NCBI GenBank assembly: GCA_047967505.1
Contig: CM106539.1
DNA: 64,000 nucleotides
Source of the DNA: Dipteris shenzhenensis
Taxonomy: Eukaryota; Polypodiophyta; Polypodiopsida; Gleicheniales
Reading direction: 5' to 3' (one strand)
In this document: piece after piece, positions 34,860-45,440 of the stretch
How the letters are laid out: the number at the start of each line of letters is the position of its first letter
Position numbering within the stretch: position 1 is the stretch's first letter
The notes under the pieces: model-generated
Told to the model about the DNA's origin: nothing
Database searches by the model: none
Seen by the model: the letters and a program-made list of their open reading frames with translations, nothing else
Position numbers and translations under genes: made by a program

Positions 34860-35769
34860 AATCCTTATTTGGTTAGCTGATATACCTTATAAGAGAGGCA
34901 TTGATCAAGGGAGCAGGAGGCAGTGTTGATAGAGGCACATGCTGGAGGACATTTCTCAGGGGAGGTCACAGGAAGAAGTCTGCATGATGTTGCATAAGAA
35001 GTCTACAACATATTATCCACAGGGTAATGGATAGGCTAAAAGCTCCAATAAAATAATTATGAAGATTTTTAGAAGGACAATTGAGGATAATCCCAAGGAC
35101 TAGGATCAAAAGTTAGATTCAGTTTTGTGGGCTTTTATAACAACTTTCAAGAAGGTAACCATAGGAATGACTCCTTTTAGATTGGTGTATAGCACATAGG
35201 CAGTTGTCCCAATGGAATTTATTGTGGGGAGCTTGAGAATTGCTACGGAACATATATTATCTCCTGAAGAATCCATAAATCTCAAAATTCCACAACTACC
35301 AAAGTTGGATGAGGATTGGATTATCAGTTCAAGTATTTTTGAGATCATTCAAAGAAGAAGACAGGCTTTGATTAATAGGAATATAAAATTCAAATTGTTC
35401 AAAAGAGGTGATTTGATGTTGATGTACAATTCCAAGCTTGGACCTCATCCAGGAAAATTGAGATTGAGATATGATGGACCGTATAGAATTGTGGAAGTGC
35501 TTAGTCAGGGAACATTTCTAGTGAGTGATTTGCATGGTAATACTTTCCCTAAGCCATTCAATGGTTTTAGGCTTAAACCATATTTTGGTAAAGATTCGAC
35601 TCAACCAAAGCAGAAGGTGGTTGGAGCCAGAGTATGTGGAAACACAAGCATGGGGGCAGTATTGATTTGCATTTGTCAAGTTGAAAATATGAATGATGAA
35701 GATGAGACTACAATTGGGGGTGATGCATATAATACAACTCTAGAAAGTTTCTCAAATCTGATAGTCTGA
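34860..35769 (+). pseudogene. Gypsy II integrase remnant, core deleted
   Basis: The N-terminal zinc region survives as EAHAGGHFSG (about 34938-34967). The core that should carry the first two catalytic Asp is missing: within about 50 bp the frame reaches TTYYPQGNG-stop-AKSSNK (35008-35052), where the catalytic Glu position is Lys. From 35212 an open 185-codon frame gives the C-terminal DNA-binding part (KRGDLMLMYNSKLGPHPGKL, GPYRIVEVLSQGTFLVSDLH, NGFRLKPYF). Stop at 35769. Confidence 0.85.
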
Positions 35770-36517
35770 CTCAATTATTTGTCAACATGGAAGAATCTCA
35801 AAATGGTTTTATTCATACATAAGCACATTGTGGCAATGTTACTGGAGAATTAAGAAAATGATTGCAGGCTATATAGGGGATGGTACAGTCTAACTAGAGT
35901 TTGACTAGGCGAAAGGCTGACTTTGTTCCGACCAGTTTGGGTTCTGACCAACTGATTTCTAACACACAGCTGATTCGACTTTGGTCCAACACAAAGCTGG
36001 TTCACGACATTTGTCTGACACAAAGCTGGTTTGCAACCTACAAATGATCTGACGAGGGTTTGAGTCGAATCCAATTTTGAAGGAGTTCCAACTCATTTCT
36101 GACGCATGTCCGAGTAATGTCATAACAAGCATTGTATGACTGCAGGTGGAGGTGATATTTGGTGCGAGTGAAGGAAGTGTCCATAAGGTAGGCTCATCTA
36201 GAGATGATGTTTTTCAAAGATTAAGGAGCTGATAAGGGAGCACAATCATGCCACGAAGTGATCACCGACTATAGCATCATGATATAGTACAATGGCGCAT
36301 GCATTCTGAGACGTGTGGGGGAGAGCTCTGAGTTCACTCGACTTGTCAAAGTGCAACAGCTCATGGTAATCAGGAGTTTTGTGAGTTGTGCCAGTTGTAT
36401 GGGCAGTAGTTTGGTTCCGTTCTCACAGGCACATATCCCTCATGTAGATCTTTGATTGCTGTCAGAGGTCACTGGAGTAGAAGACGCTGATCTACACTTG
36501 CTGAGACTGAAGAGAAC
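35770..36517. other. Spacer between gypsy II pol and the extra ORF
   Basis: No gene. 35950-36020 has four imperfect copies of ACACAAAGCTGGTT(C/T)-like words. No LTR ends were located. Confidence 0.4.
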
Positions 36518-38195
36518 ATGGGAAAGAAGCGTGCACTGTAGCCAACATGCATGAGTCCATGAGTCACGAAGGTGGATGAACCAGATCTAGAGGTGGAGAT
36601 GATTACTGAAGAGGAAGAAGATAATTCCATCAAAGAAATTGCTTCTCCGCCAATGAAGAAACCTTTTGGACAAGGTGCATTAAAAATTTTTCAAGTTTTG
36701 TTGGACTTGAAGCGGCGTTCGAATTGGTTGGGGGAGGTCGGCCTGATGGAGTATGCCAGTCTACCTTGGAATATCTAAAAGGCGCAGCCTGAGGTGATAA
36801 CTCAATATGAGCAATTTTAGAGGACGGGAAGACTCATAGCTCCAAGTATGGTGGCAAACCTAGGAATTATATCTCATGTATTTTGTGTACCATTGATTCA
36901 ATAGAAGATATCTTATGATAAAGATGTCAAAGCAGACATGCTTTGGGGCAGCAGAGCTGGGGTGGTACCTAGAGAGGGTCCAATTGCTTATCAAGGCCAA
37001 TACAATGTCAAGGGAAAGCTATTCAGTATTGAGAGCAGCTGAGAAGGGCTACAACATTTCATGGGCCTACATAATTTACAACAGGATGATGATGGAGGTT
37101 GGTAAGAAAACTTTAAAAGGTACCAATTATCATTCCAAAGTTGGTCCATTTATTACAACATTATTTGAATATGAGAAGATATCTTCAATTATTATAAGGG
37201 AGATGCCAAATACTAATGAAGGAACTAGAACTGAAGCAAGAAGAGATCTGCATATGTAAAGGCATCCATAGATGAGGAGAAGTGGAAAGTAGTTGAGGAT
37301 TTGAAAGAGGCCAAGTACACCACCACTGAAGAAGTGCACAGGATGGTTTTTGGGAAAAGCTTGGTGCAAAGTCTGTGGGATGTACCAATTAGAGGCAGTG
37401 ATATTTTGAAGAATATGCAAGAGACCCATAAAGAAATGAAAATTAAGCTCCATGTCAAAAAGGAACTGGCAACCAATCTTAAGGAGCAGTATGATAGCAG
37501 TTTACCTATGTTGTCTTAACTAGGGATACAACAAAGCATGACACAAACCTCAGCCTTTAAAGTAGGGTTGTTGGGGAAAGTATCTGTGAAAGAGGTGGAT
37601 TATGCCATGAGGGTGTTGAAATCTTTCCATGAACAACAAAGTGAAATGCAAACAAATTAGTCAGTTTGAATTCAAGCTTTACAAAAGGATAAGCAAGAAT
37701 TACAGAGAAAGATTGATGTCAATCAGCAGCAGAGGAAAGAAACCGGATCAAGGAGTTAAAGCAACAATTGTTGAGTTAGCAAAAAGAGTTTGAAAAGTAT
37801 AAAATTCAGAAAGAGGAGGAAATCTAGTAGCTTACTAAACCATTGAGAATGCAGAAGGAGTGTTTACCAATAGTGTAGAAGTGACTTAGTGAAATGAAAG
37901 ATGCATTTTTTACTCAATTGCAAAGACTATCTAAAGATTATGTGGAGTTATAGGTTGATACAGTGATTACTAAAGAAATAATTGAAGCATTGTAGGGTGT
38001 AGAGATCCAACTCAAAGCTATGATGAATGAAGTGGATGGAGTGTTTATGACAAGCGCAAAAATTGGTCAACTAAAGATTCAGCTGATAGAAACATCACAA
38101 GCCATGTGGACCAGTGTGAAGAGCAGATTGATGGTAGTGGCTCAAAGGTCATATGGGGCTTATGGTAGGATTTGGTCATCTTTGTGCTCTTCATA
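36518..38195 (+). pseudogene. Extra ORF downstream of gypsy II pol (coiled-coil-like)
   Basis: From ATG 36518 (MGKKRAL) one frame is coding-like to about 37740 and continues after a +1 shift to about 38195, interrupted by in-frame TAG, TAA and TGA. An acidic stretch (VEMITEEEEDNSIKEIA) is followed by LKIFQVLLDLKRRSNWLGEV, YASLPWNI, then Lys/Glu-rich KASIDEEKWKVVEDLKEAKY. The last third is heptad-like and rich in Gln/Glu/Lys (DKQELQRKIDVNQQQRKE, KEFEKYKIQKEEEI), suggesting a coiled coil. Most stops lie where Gln or Arg codons would fit. It has no RT, protease or integrase features and I do not recognise the family. Its place after pol resembles the additional ORFs of some plant gypsy lineages (inference). 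Confidence 0.5.
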
Positions 38196-38454
38196 AATGT
38201 TGACAAATCTCTTGTATCAAGTTCTATTAGATCATGGTTTTGTTCAAGTAAAATCTCCACACAATTTACCAAGCATCTCAAGACATGCATCATTGACCTA
38301 CTACTAGTAGCTATTACATTTACGAGTAGCCAATTGGGCCGCGCATGTTTTAATTTATTCCAAGGTATTTGCTTTTGCACACTATGATTATGGACATGGA
38401 GGTTTATGAGATAATATTACCTGGATCTCGTCTATCATACACTTGTTATAAAAT

Positions 38455-38815
38455 TGGTAAAAAGTGGTACTAAGTGCTAAAAAGTGCAAAAAAGAGGTAG
38501 AAATTCTTCTTACAACTTAGTGTTAGGTCCTAAAAGTGCTACAAAGTGCTAAAAATTTATAAACATTGGTATGTAAGGCAATGAAAACAATAAAATTATT
38601 TCTTTAAAGTTCTCAAAAGTGTTTAAAAATGGTGGAAAGTGCCAAAAATTGCTAAGAAGTATTTAAAAATGGTGGAAAATGACAATGGAAAATAATAGTA
38701 CTAGCACTTAAAAGTGACCAAAAGTGATAAAAAGCGGTGATCAAGTATTAAAACTAATCCTAAGAAGTGGCATGAAAGGCAATGGGAAACAATAAAAGTA
38801 GTTCTTTGTTCAGGT
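38455..38815. repeat. Degenerate AAAAGTG-type repeat tract
   Basis: Some 360 bp made largely of variants of GCTAAAAAGTG, GTGCTACAAAGTG and AAAAATGGTGGAAA. The period is irregular (roughly 10-13). No gene. Confidence 0.65.
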
Positions 38816-39269
38816 TGGTTATACCCAAAGCACTTCTACATCAAAAGTCAGACAAACACTTCCCAATCAAGGATTCAGACACAGAGTCAGAACTACATCA
38901 GATAGAAGTCAGAATAGATGATAACTCAATAGCACATTGAAAATAATAGATACATATTAGAAAATGTCTCCTTGTATTCATCATTATCAGATCATAGCAA
39001 AAAGATAAGAATAGAACTGATAAACATAGCATCATTGCAATCCGATCCATCTCTGAATCACGTCTGACTACTTAGACTCATAAACATGAGTATAGTAGCT
39101 ACATGCATATAACTAAATAACTGTTTTAGTATGTTGACAATGACAACTACACCTAAGAGTACTATTTAGGACTAGAGCTAGTTATAGGTGCCTAGTTAAC
39201 CCCTTACACTTGGCACTTCCGGTGGATAGGGTTTTCGATTTGTCAAAAAACCATAAACACAAACCCTTT
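38816..39269. other. Gene-free region
   Basis: AT-rich, nothing recognisable. Confidence 0.4.
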
Positions 39270-39780
39270 ACATCAGATATTCTTTGTAAAAGTTCATACC
39301 AATCCCAAGGCTATCCTTTCTAGTGATGAGCTCAAAACCTTCACCACCTTTGTCTTTAATAGCTTGATCAGGAACATCAGTCTCAAAACATTCTTCTACT
39401 TTTTTTAAGGTACTTCAAGTCCAATCACTGTATTATGATGTAGGATATTGAAGTGTTGAACTTCAGGTTCTTTCTTTCCTTCTACTGCCATTAGCATGTC
39501 TGCATCAGGTTCCTATATAGTAGTCTTTGCATCTCTGTAAGTAGCATCTCTGATAACTGCATCTGCATCTTCAGTCTCCACTTCTTTATCTGCTCTTCTA
39601 CTTGTGTCCTGCACATCAAACAAAGAAATTTGAAAATCAAGGTTAGTTTGAGGATTTACTACCTCCTTGGCTTTTCCTGAGTGTACTTCCTTTGCCTCAC
39701 TTAACTAAGCTTTGAGTTTTTCATTCTCTACCATAATCACTAGTTGAGTAAAGCTCTTTACGTTGAGAGGATGCTATACT
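39270..39780 (-). pseudogene. Possible charged ORF remnant, minus strand
   Basis: Read on the minus strand, 39730-39480 is coding-like: LSEAKEVHSGKAKEVVNPQT and RRADKEVETEDADAVIRDAT, with stops at TAG/TAA positions. It is charged and Lys/Glu-rich like the extra ORF of gypsy II, so it may be a relic of a related element in the opposite direction. Evidence is composition only. Confidence 0.3.
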
Positions 39781-39789
39781 CTAGAGATT

Positions 39790-42700
39790 TGAGAACAAAT
39801 ATTGAATGTCATTTTGGCCCTTGCCCTCCTCTAAAAATGCATGTAGATGCACAAAGGCTATCAAGCAAGCTTTTTGTTATAAATGTAATATGCTTTTGCA
39901 TGCAACCTATGATATGAGATTGCTAGTGCTTTTGCCTCATTACATTGATGTATTCTTGTTTTTGTCCCTACGCTCCTATGAGTTTACAAAACAAAAGTAC
40001 AATAGGCATTTCTTTGTTATAGTATTGTGTCTAACCATGTTTTGGTGATGCTATTATGTGTAACCTCTTGATCTATCCATATCATTATGTATGAGATCTT
40101 CTTGATTGACTATTTAATTTTGAAATTGGCTAGACACTATGTTTAGATTTTATTCACATAAAAAATGGAATCTCATCCCCCTTAGTATTTGGAGAATATA
40201 AAAAGGCTCTAGTTTAAGAGTTTATAACAATTTCATGGACTTAAAGGTTTAGGTTTCATGTAGGGAATATTACATAATGTGTGTTTTTTTACACCTGAAG
40301 GTGTAGTACCAATTGAAAGAGGTGGGCAAAAGAATGTGGCAACTAAATTTTGGAACATATTAGATATTGGGACTCTGTACACTTCCTAGCGAGGTATATT
40401 GTAGTTTAAGTGTGTGTTATGATTTGTATCAAGTTGTTGATTTGTTTTATGTAGATTGCAACACAATTTTAGGAATGGTGGGCTCCTTCCATTGAATCCT
40501 ACAAGAATAATGTTGAATGGATAGGAGTTTGTGAGCTTAAGGTTTTAGAGGAGGATGTTGAAAAGGTTGTTTTTTTAGTAAGAGGATACCACAATGATGT
40601 AACGAAAGCCTTATAGAACTTTGGAGGCCTCTTTGGCCCTCTCATACCTTAGTAAGACAATGCTAAACAAGTGAAACGATGTCAAAATGTAGATAGGTAA
40701 TATGGTGCATGAATGTAAGTGTAGAAGCAAGAAAGTTGTTCTTTTTTCACGCCAAGATATTTGAGTTCACTAATGTAGCTCCACTTGTTTGAAGTCTTGT
40801 AGCAAAAGAGATACTAAAAAAGAAGAAGAGCCCAAAAGATCTGAAATAAGACCTCATCCTAGCTAGCAAACTAGAGTACAATATCATTTGGCACTCATGC
40901 ATCCATGCTAAAGCCTAAGCCACATGTCTAATCTAGATTTTGGCATGCCACTAAAAATGAAAGCTAATGTTTTGATGTATATTTCTCTATTCCTACAAGT
41001 GCTTTCCCTTTTAAACCAAATAAAGTGCTTTACTATTAAATTTTCAACTCAAACACACATAACGCAGAGCAAAACTACCCAACGGTTCATATGTTTGGTT
41101 AACAGAGAATATGTGGCATACAAGCTATAAAGCTTTCACCCTTGAACCTGCTATAAATATACAAAGTGAAGTACTTTTATTGGTTAGTCAATAGTACATA
41201 TATAGTGCAATGGTTCACAATTCCAATAGCTATTTTAGAAAATGTAGATAATTGTTTTATGCAAGGGTGCCCAAAAGTCTGATATGGATCCTATTATGAA
41301 AATCGGTGTGGAGCCTATTGATATGGAACCTATGGAGATGGCTACTATGGAGCCTACTGCTAGAGAGCTTATATGGGCCTATTGCTATGGAGCTTGGTGA
41401 GGAGATTGTAACTATGAAGCCTTTAGAGCTTACTACTATGGAGCTTGTTATAGAACATGCTACTATGGATCCTTTGTGGAGCCTGTTGTGAAGCTTATGG
41501 ATCCTCTTATGAAGCCCGTTGATATGGAGCCTATGGATCCTATTGTGAAGCTTGTTTCTATGGAGCCTAGTGGGAGCCTACTGACATGAAGCCTATGAAG
41601 CTTGCTAAAATGTAGCATGTTGTGGAGCCTAATATGGAGGGCCTAATACTACACATGATAGGAGTTTCAACATGGAGTTGGCTAGCATGGAGGGAAATGA
41701 AATGCCAATTTTGCTCATCCCATTTCCTTGTGCACATGAAAAAATTACTTTAAGCAAGTGTCATTGGCTAACAGCTAGAGTTAGAGATTGTAGGAGGGCA
41801 AGGATAGGGGCCAAAATCATCTAAAACTAGAACAAGCTTCAAAAATACCATAAATTGCAAGGATATGCACCAAGCATCTAAATTAGAACAAGCTTAGAAG
41901 TGGTAGAACCAATTTTGACTTATGGCTCCAAAGAAAAAAAAAGGTTACTAGTGCTTGATATGCATGGAACCTTGTTGAGGACATATAATAGCCAACATGG
42001 CAAGTTTTATTATGGGGAGTAGCACAATATTTGCATAATGATTCAACTTGACAATAGAAGAATAGTACATAGGTTAGGACTAATGCTAAATATTTTCTGT
42101 ATTGGTGCCTTGAAAATTCTATGGTGGTACTCTAGAGTGTAGCAAGGATTAAAAGAAAATGTGAGACATTTTGGTGCTACTTTCTTAATCATCAATTAAG
42201 CTAGTTTGTAGTTGTCCTCCCACAGGCTAACTAGACACTTGGTGCCACTTTTAAGAAAAGAAATGGCCAAGCTTAGGGAGCACTAGCTTGTGACTATGAC
42301 ATAAACTCTACAATTTTCACTCATAAAAAACCATATAAGTTCACCAAGCATGGTCGATATTGTGGATACTGTGATGCCAAAAATTGATATGTTTTATTGG
42401 GCATTGGTATTTCTTTTCTCTATGTTTGATAAGAGTGTGAGTATCAAGTGATAGCCTAGTCGCTCTCACTTATTTCTATTTTCTAAAATATTGTATGGGA
42501 TTGAGAGGATTAGTGGAATGGATCATTGTAAATACCATGTGTATGAATGATAAATACCTTGGTATGGGGTGAGAGTAATTTGTGTATGGGATATTATGGG
42601 ATTTTTTAGAAAATAGGAAGAGTGAGTCATGTAAAGGGTGGGTCTCATATCCATGTGTTCTAATAATGTAAGAGAGATCACATGCCAAGCATGTGGAAGG

Positions 42701-43560
42701 CATGTGGAGGAATGTGGAAGAGTGTGGAGTCAAGAGGAATTCTTCTAGAATTCCTATGTGAATTAAGGAGGATGTGGACATATGGAAAAGAGAGGGTCCC
42801 TATGGGCTCCATGTGGGGAGACTCTTGAGTTTCTTAATATTTTAAGAGTCTTGAGAATCTTTTGATGGGACACATGGCAAGAGTAGCCAAAAAGGACTTA
42901 TATCAACATGAAGCCCATTTCAAGTGCATCCTCACATATGTTTTAATCTTTGATATCAAATATTTGCTAAAAGTTATAGGGCTCTATGTGTGTGATGATA
43001 GTTCATAGAGTGTTTTGAGCTACGTGTAGAGGTATCTATGAAGGAGGTGCAATGTTTCCCCAGAACCTACCCATTTGACCCAATCAGCCCCTTCAAACTC
43101 CTTGATATATATCAGTTCATGTCATGTTGAACCACAAGATCTTCTTTCAACAATGTATCGCTCTTCTCTTTGGTGCAGACTGGCTCGCTGCGATTATGGC
43201 CTCCACTGATCCTTTCCTTCTCCCTATGCTAGAGTACATCACTTGGGATGTTACCATCTTCATTCTCATCTAAGGGAGGAAAGTATGGTGTGGTCTCTTG
43301 GCATGAAAGATTTGTTTTATTTTACCTTTCCTAGTGATAAAGATATCTGTCACTCAGTTTGAAAGTAGTAGGAAGCGAAGAGGTGCGTGAAGTTTATTAC
43401 CCCCAACTTCATGTCACAATACCATCAAGAGCCATTTGGCTTGATAATGCTAACAACCAGCAAGATGTCTTTAATCCCTCTTTTATCTTATAAGTGATCT
43501 CTCTCTTTTGTTGTTAAATTGGAATATGCACCCATGGCCATGATGGTCTATAGATCTCAA
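39790..43560. other. AT-rich gene-free region
   Basis: No convincing genes. It contains the minisatellite at 41281-41650 and one copy of a dispersed repeat at about 41040-41130. 42476-42781 and 43080-43520 show weak open frames without recognisable domains. Confidence 0.5.
41281..41650 (+). repeat. Degenerate TATGGAGCCTA minisatellite
   Basis: About 370 bp assembled from variants of a 12-bp word, (G/T)ATATGGAGCCTATT, including TATGGATCCT, TGTGAAGCTT and TATGAAGCC. On the + strand it would encode Met-Glu-Pro style repeats, but stops in every frame make coding unlikely. Confidence 0.8.
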
Positions 43561-44104
43561 TGAAATGCTATATGCTCACAAGTAGTTGATCAATATTTTC
43601 AATACCATTTTTACTTTGAAAGACCTTGCAATGCAAAGGACTACTAAATAAACATACTTCTTTCACTAAATGTGAATTGCTTGTATTTTGTGCTTGCATA
43701 CATAGTTCCCCATCATGTGATTCATTCCCTATAACATGAACTATTACATTAGTATGCATACTCTATCCATACCAAATAGTGGAGAATCAAATTGTGAGGG
43801 AACAACACATGGATCTATTGTTTCCTCATAATCTTCGAGAAAAACAAAATTTCCCAAAGAGGGTGATCCTTTGTTTTAGAGAAACTTCTAAAAACACTAT
43901 GAATAGGCCAGTATAAACTTTAATCCACATGTGCAAATAGGAAGATAGAAGTAGCAACAAAGCTTGAGCTCAAATAGATTAAATAAGGGTACAAGATTCA
44001 ATTGATATAGATTGAGAAAGAGGATAGATTAAGAAAGAGGATTCAGGATGAACATATACATGGAAAAAATCATGCAAAAAAAAGCCCGAACATGCTTCAT
44101 AAAG

Positions 44105-44315
44105 GACAAAGGACAAATGCATCGAGGGTGAAGTGGTGCAATTGATACTCAAGGTGAGAATGAGGGTGAAGAGGTGATGGTGAAAAATGACAATGATAAT
44201 TGCAGTGAGGATGAAGGGTGAGTTTGAAAAGGGGATGAGGTTCATAATGAAAGTGAAGAGGATGACGTTAAGGGTGAGGAAGAAAGGGTGAGGGTGAGGG
44301 AGAGGGGGATATGAA
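44105..44315 (+). repeat. GAGGGTGAA-type purine repeat tract
   Basis: Purine-rich, strand-asymmetric variants of GAGGGTGA(A/G)GAGG over about 200 bp (for example GGTGAGAATGAGGGTGAAG). A 130-codon frame on the minus strand (43979-44371) is a by-product. Confidence 0.7.
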
Positions 44316-44519
44316 GAGGTGCTTATAAACAAGGCATCAATGAAACATAGGCATGATATAGCATCTGCCATTTAGCATTTAGCATTACATAAGACATTAG
44401 GTGGAGGCTAATGAACTCCACCTCCACTACCTTAACTTGTTACAAAGAATTTGAGGCATCTCTAAAATGGTGAAGCTCAAATGCACTAGGAATGGAGATT
44501 TGTCTTTTAACTCTTGAAC

Positions 44520-44810
44520 CGAGCAAAGTATTTTATTTTGTATTTTGAATTTGGACATACATAACATAGAGTAACCACCCAATGATCCATATGTTTGTAT
44601 ACAAACTCTTAAGTTTTAACTCTTAAACATGGCACATCATTTTCTAATAGTTTAGCACAGATGAATCAAGTTTGGAGAAAAGTCAGATTGTTGGCATACA
44701 AGGTAGCCAACAAAAAGTTCCATAATGCAAAGAAAAGTTGCACAACCATCCAAATGTTTGCTTAACATAGAACTCCACACTAGTTTACTTGGCATAAAAG
44801 ATAGCCAACA
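44520..44810. repeat. Dispersed repeat related to 41040-41130
   Basis: ACATAACATAGAGTAACCACCC followed by CAATGATCCATATGTTTG (about 44561-44601) matches ACATAACGCAGAGCAAAACTACCC and CAACGGTTCATATGTTTG at 41055-41097. A third, weaker version lies at 44735-44770 (ACCATCCAAATGTTTGCTTAAC). Origin unknown. Confidence 0.5.
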
Positions 44811-44945
44811 AACATATGACAATGAAGGTTTCACATTAAAGGGCATGATATTGTGGATTGCTATGTGTATCTCTTGTAAAAGACAAAATAGTTTCTAAAC
44901 ACCTTCGATAAATTCCATGGAAACTCAATTGCTCTAACTAGATGA

Positions 44946-45270
44946 TGACAAAACATGTGTGCCTCAGGATCTATGGAGCGCTCTAAGGTGGATGGAACCT
45001 ATGTGGAAACATGATGAAGAGAGTGCTCATGACATGTACCTCAAGTCAATTAGGTTCCAAGATAGATTAGCTTGGACTCATAAAGAGAATCTTGAGATAG
45101 TGCAAAGTGCTTCATTTACATTACTTCAAATGAACCTCCCTTTTATAGGTGAGGGTACTTACATCCGTTTGCTTGCTCACATGTGGGTTATCTCCTCCAT
45201 GCCATGTGGCAGCTTGCCCTTTACTCATACCTTTGCTCTACATGTGCTCATGGCACCACAACTCTCAACA
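44946..45270 (-). repeat. 3' LTR of the non-autonomous element
   Basis: 325 bp, with CTATAAAAGG (TATA box) on the minus strand at about 45150-45141. Apparent open frames on the + strand across it are LTR sequence, not genes. Confidence 0.92.
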
Positions 45271-45440
45271 CCTCCCCTTGGTGCCATGATCCTTTGGCTA
45301 CTGCAAGGTGGTCAGATGTGAGTTACATTCCATCACCTCCCCTTAGTGCATACCTTGCTACTTAAGGTGGTCAAGTGTGGATTTTACATGTCAATACCTT
45401 CCCTAAGTGCTTTCATAGCTACTCTCAGGTGGTCAGGCTT
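45271..45440 (-). repeat. Repeated purine-tract units next to the 3' LTR
   Basis: Three diverged units of about 60-70 bp, each with a CACCTCCCCTT(A/G)GTGC word (about 45270, 45334 and 45400) and AAGGTGGTCAG. On the element's strand each contains a polypurine-tract-like GGGGAGGTG, so plus-strand priming sites appear duplicated. Confidence 0.65.

Noticed and set aside
36518-38195. TAG read as Gln (alternative genetic code) in gypsy II
   Set aside because: TAA and TGA stops occur as well, and intact frames here use TAG as terminator; methylation-driven decay explains it more simply.
38045-38380. 111-codon minus-strand ORF overlapping the end of the gypsy II extra ORF
   Set aside because: It runs antisense to the better supported coiled-coil-like frame and shows no copia or gypsy motif.
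43979-44371. 130-codon minus-strand frame
   Set aside because: By-product of the purine-rich GAGGGTGA repeat; composition is extreme and no domain is present.
44959-45321. 120-codon open frame on the + strand, repeated at 47328-47669
   Set aside because: It lies inside the two LTRs of the minus-strand non-autonomous element; identity of the copies reflects LTR identity, not a gene duplication.
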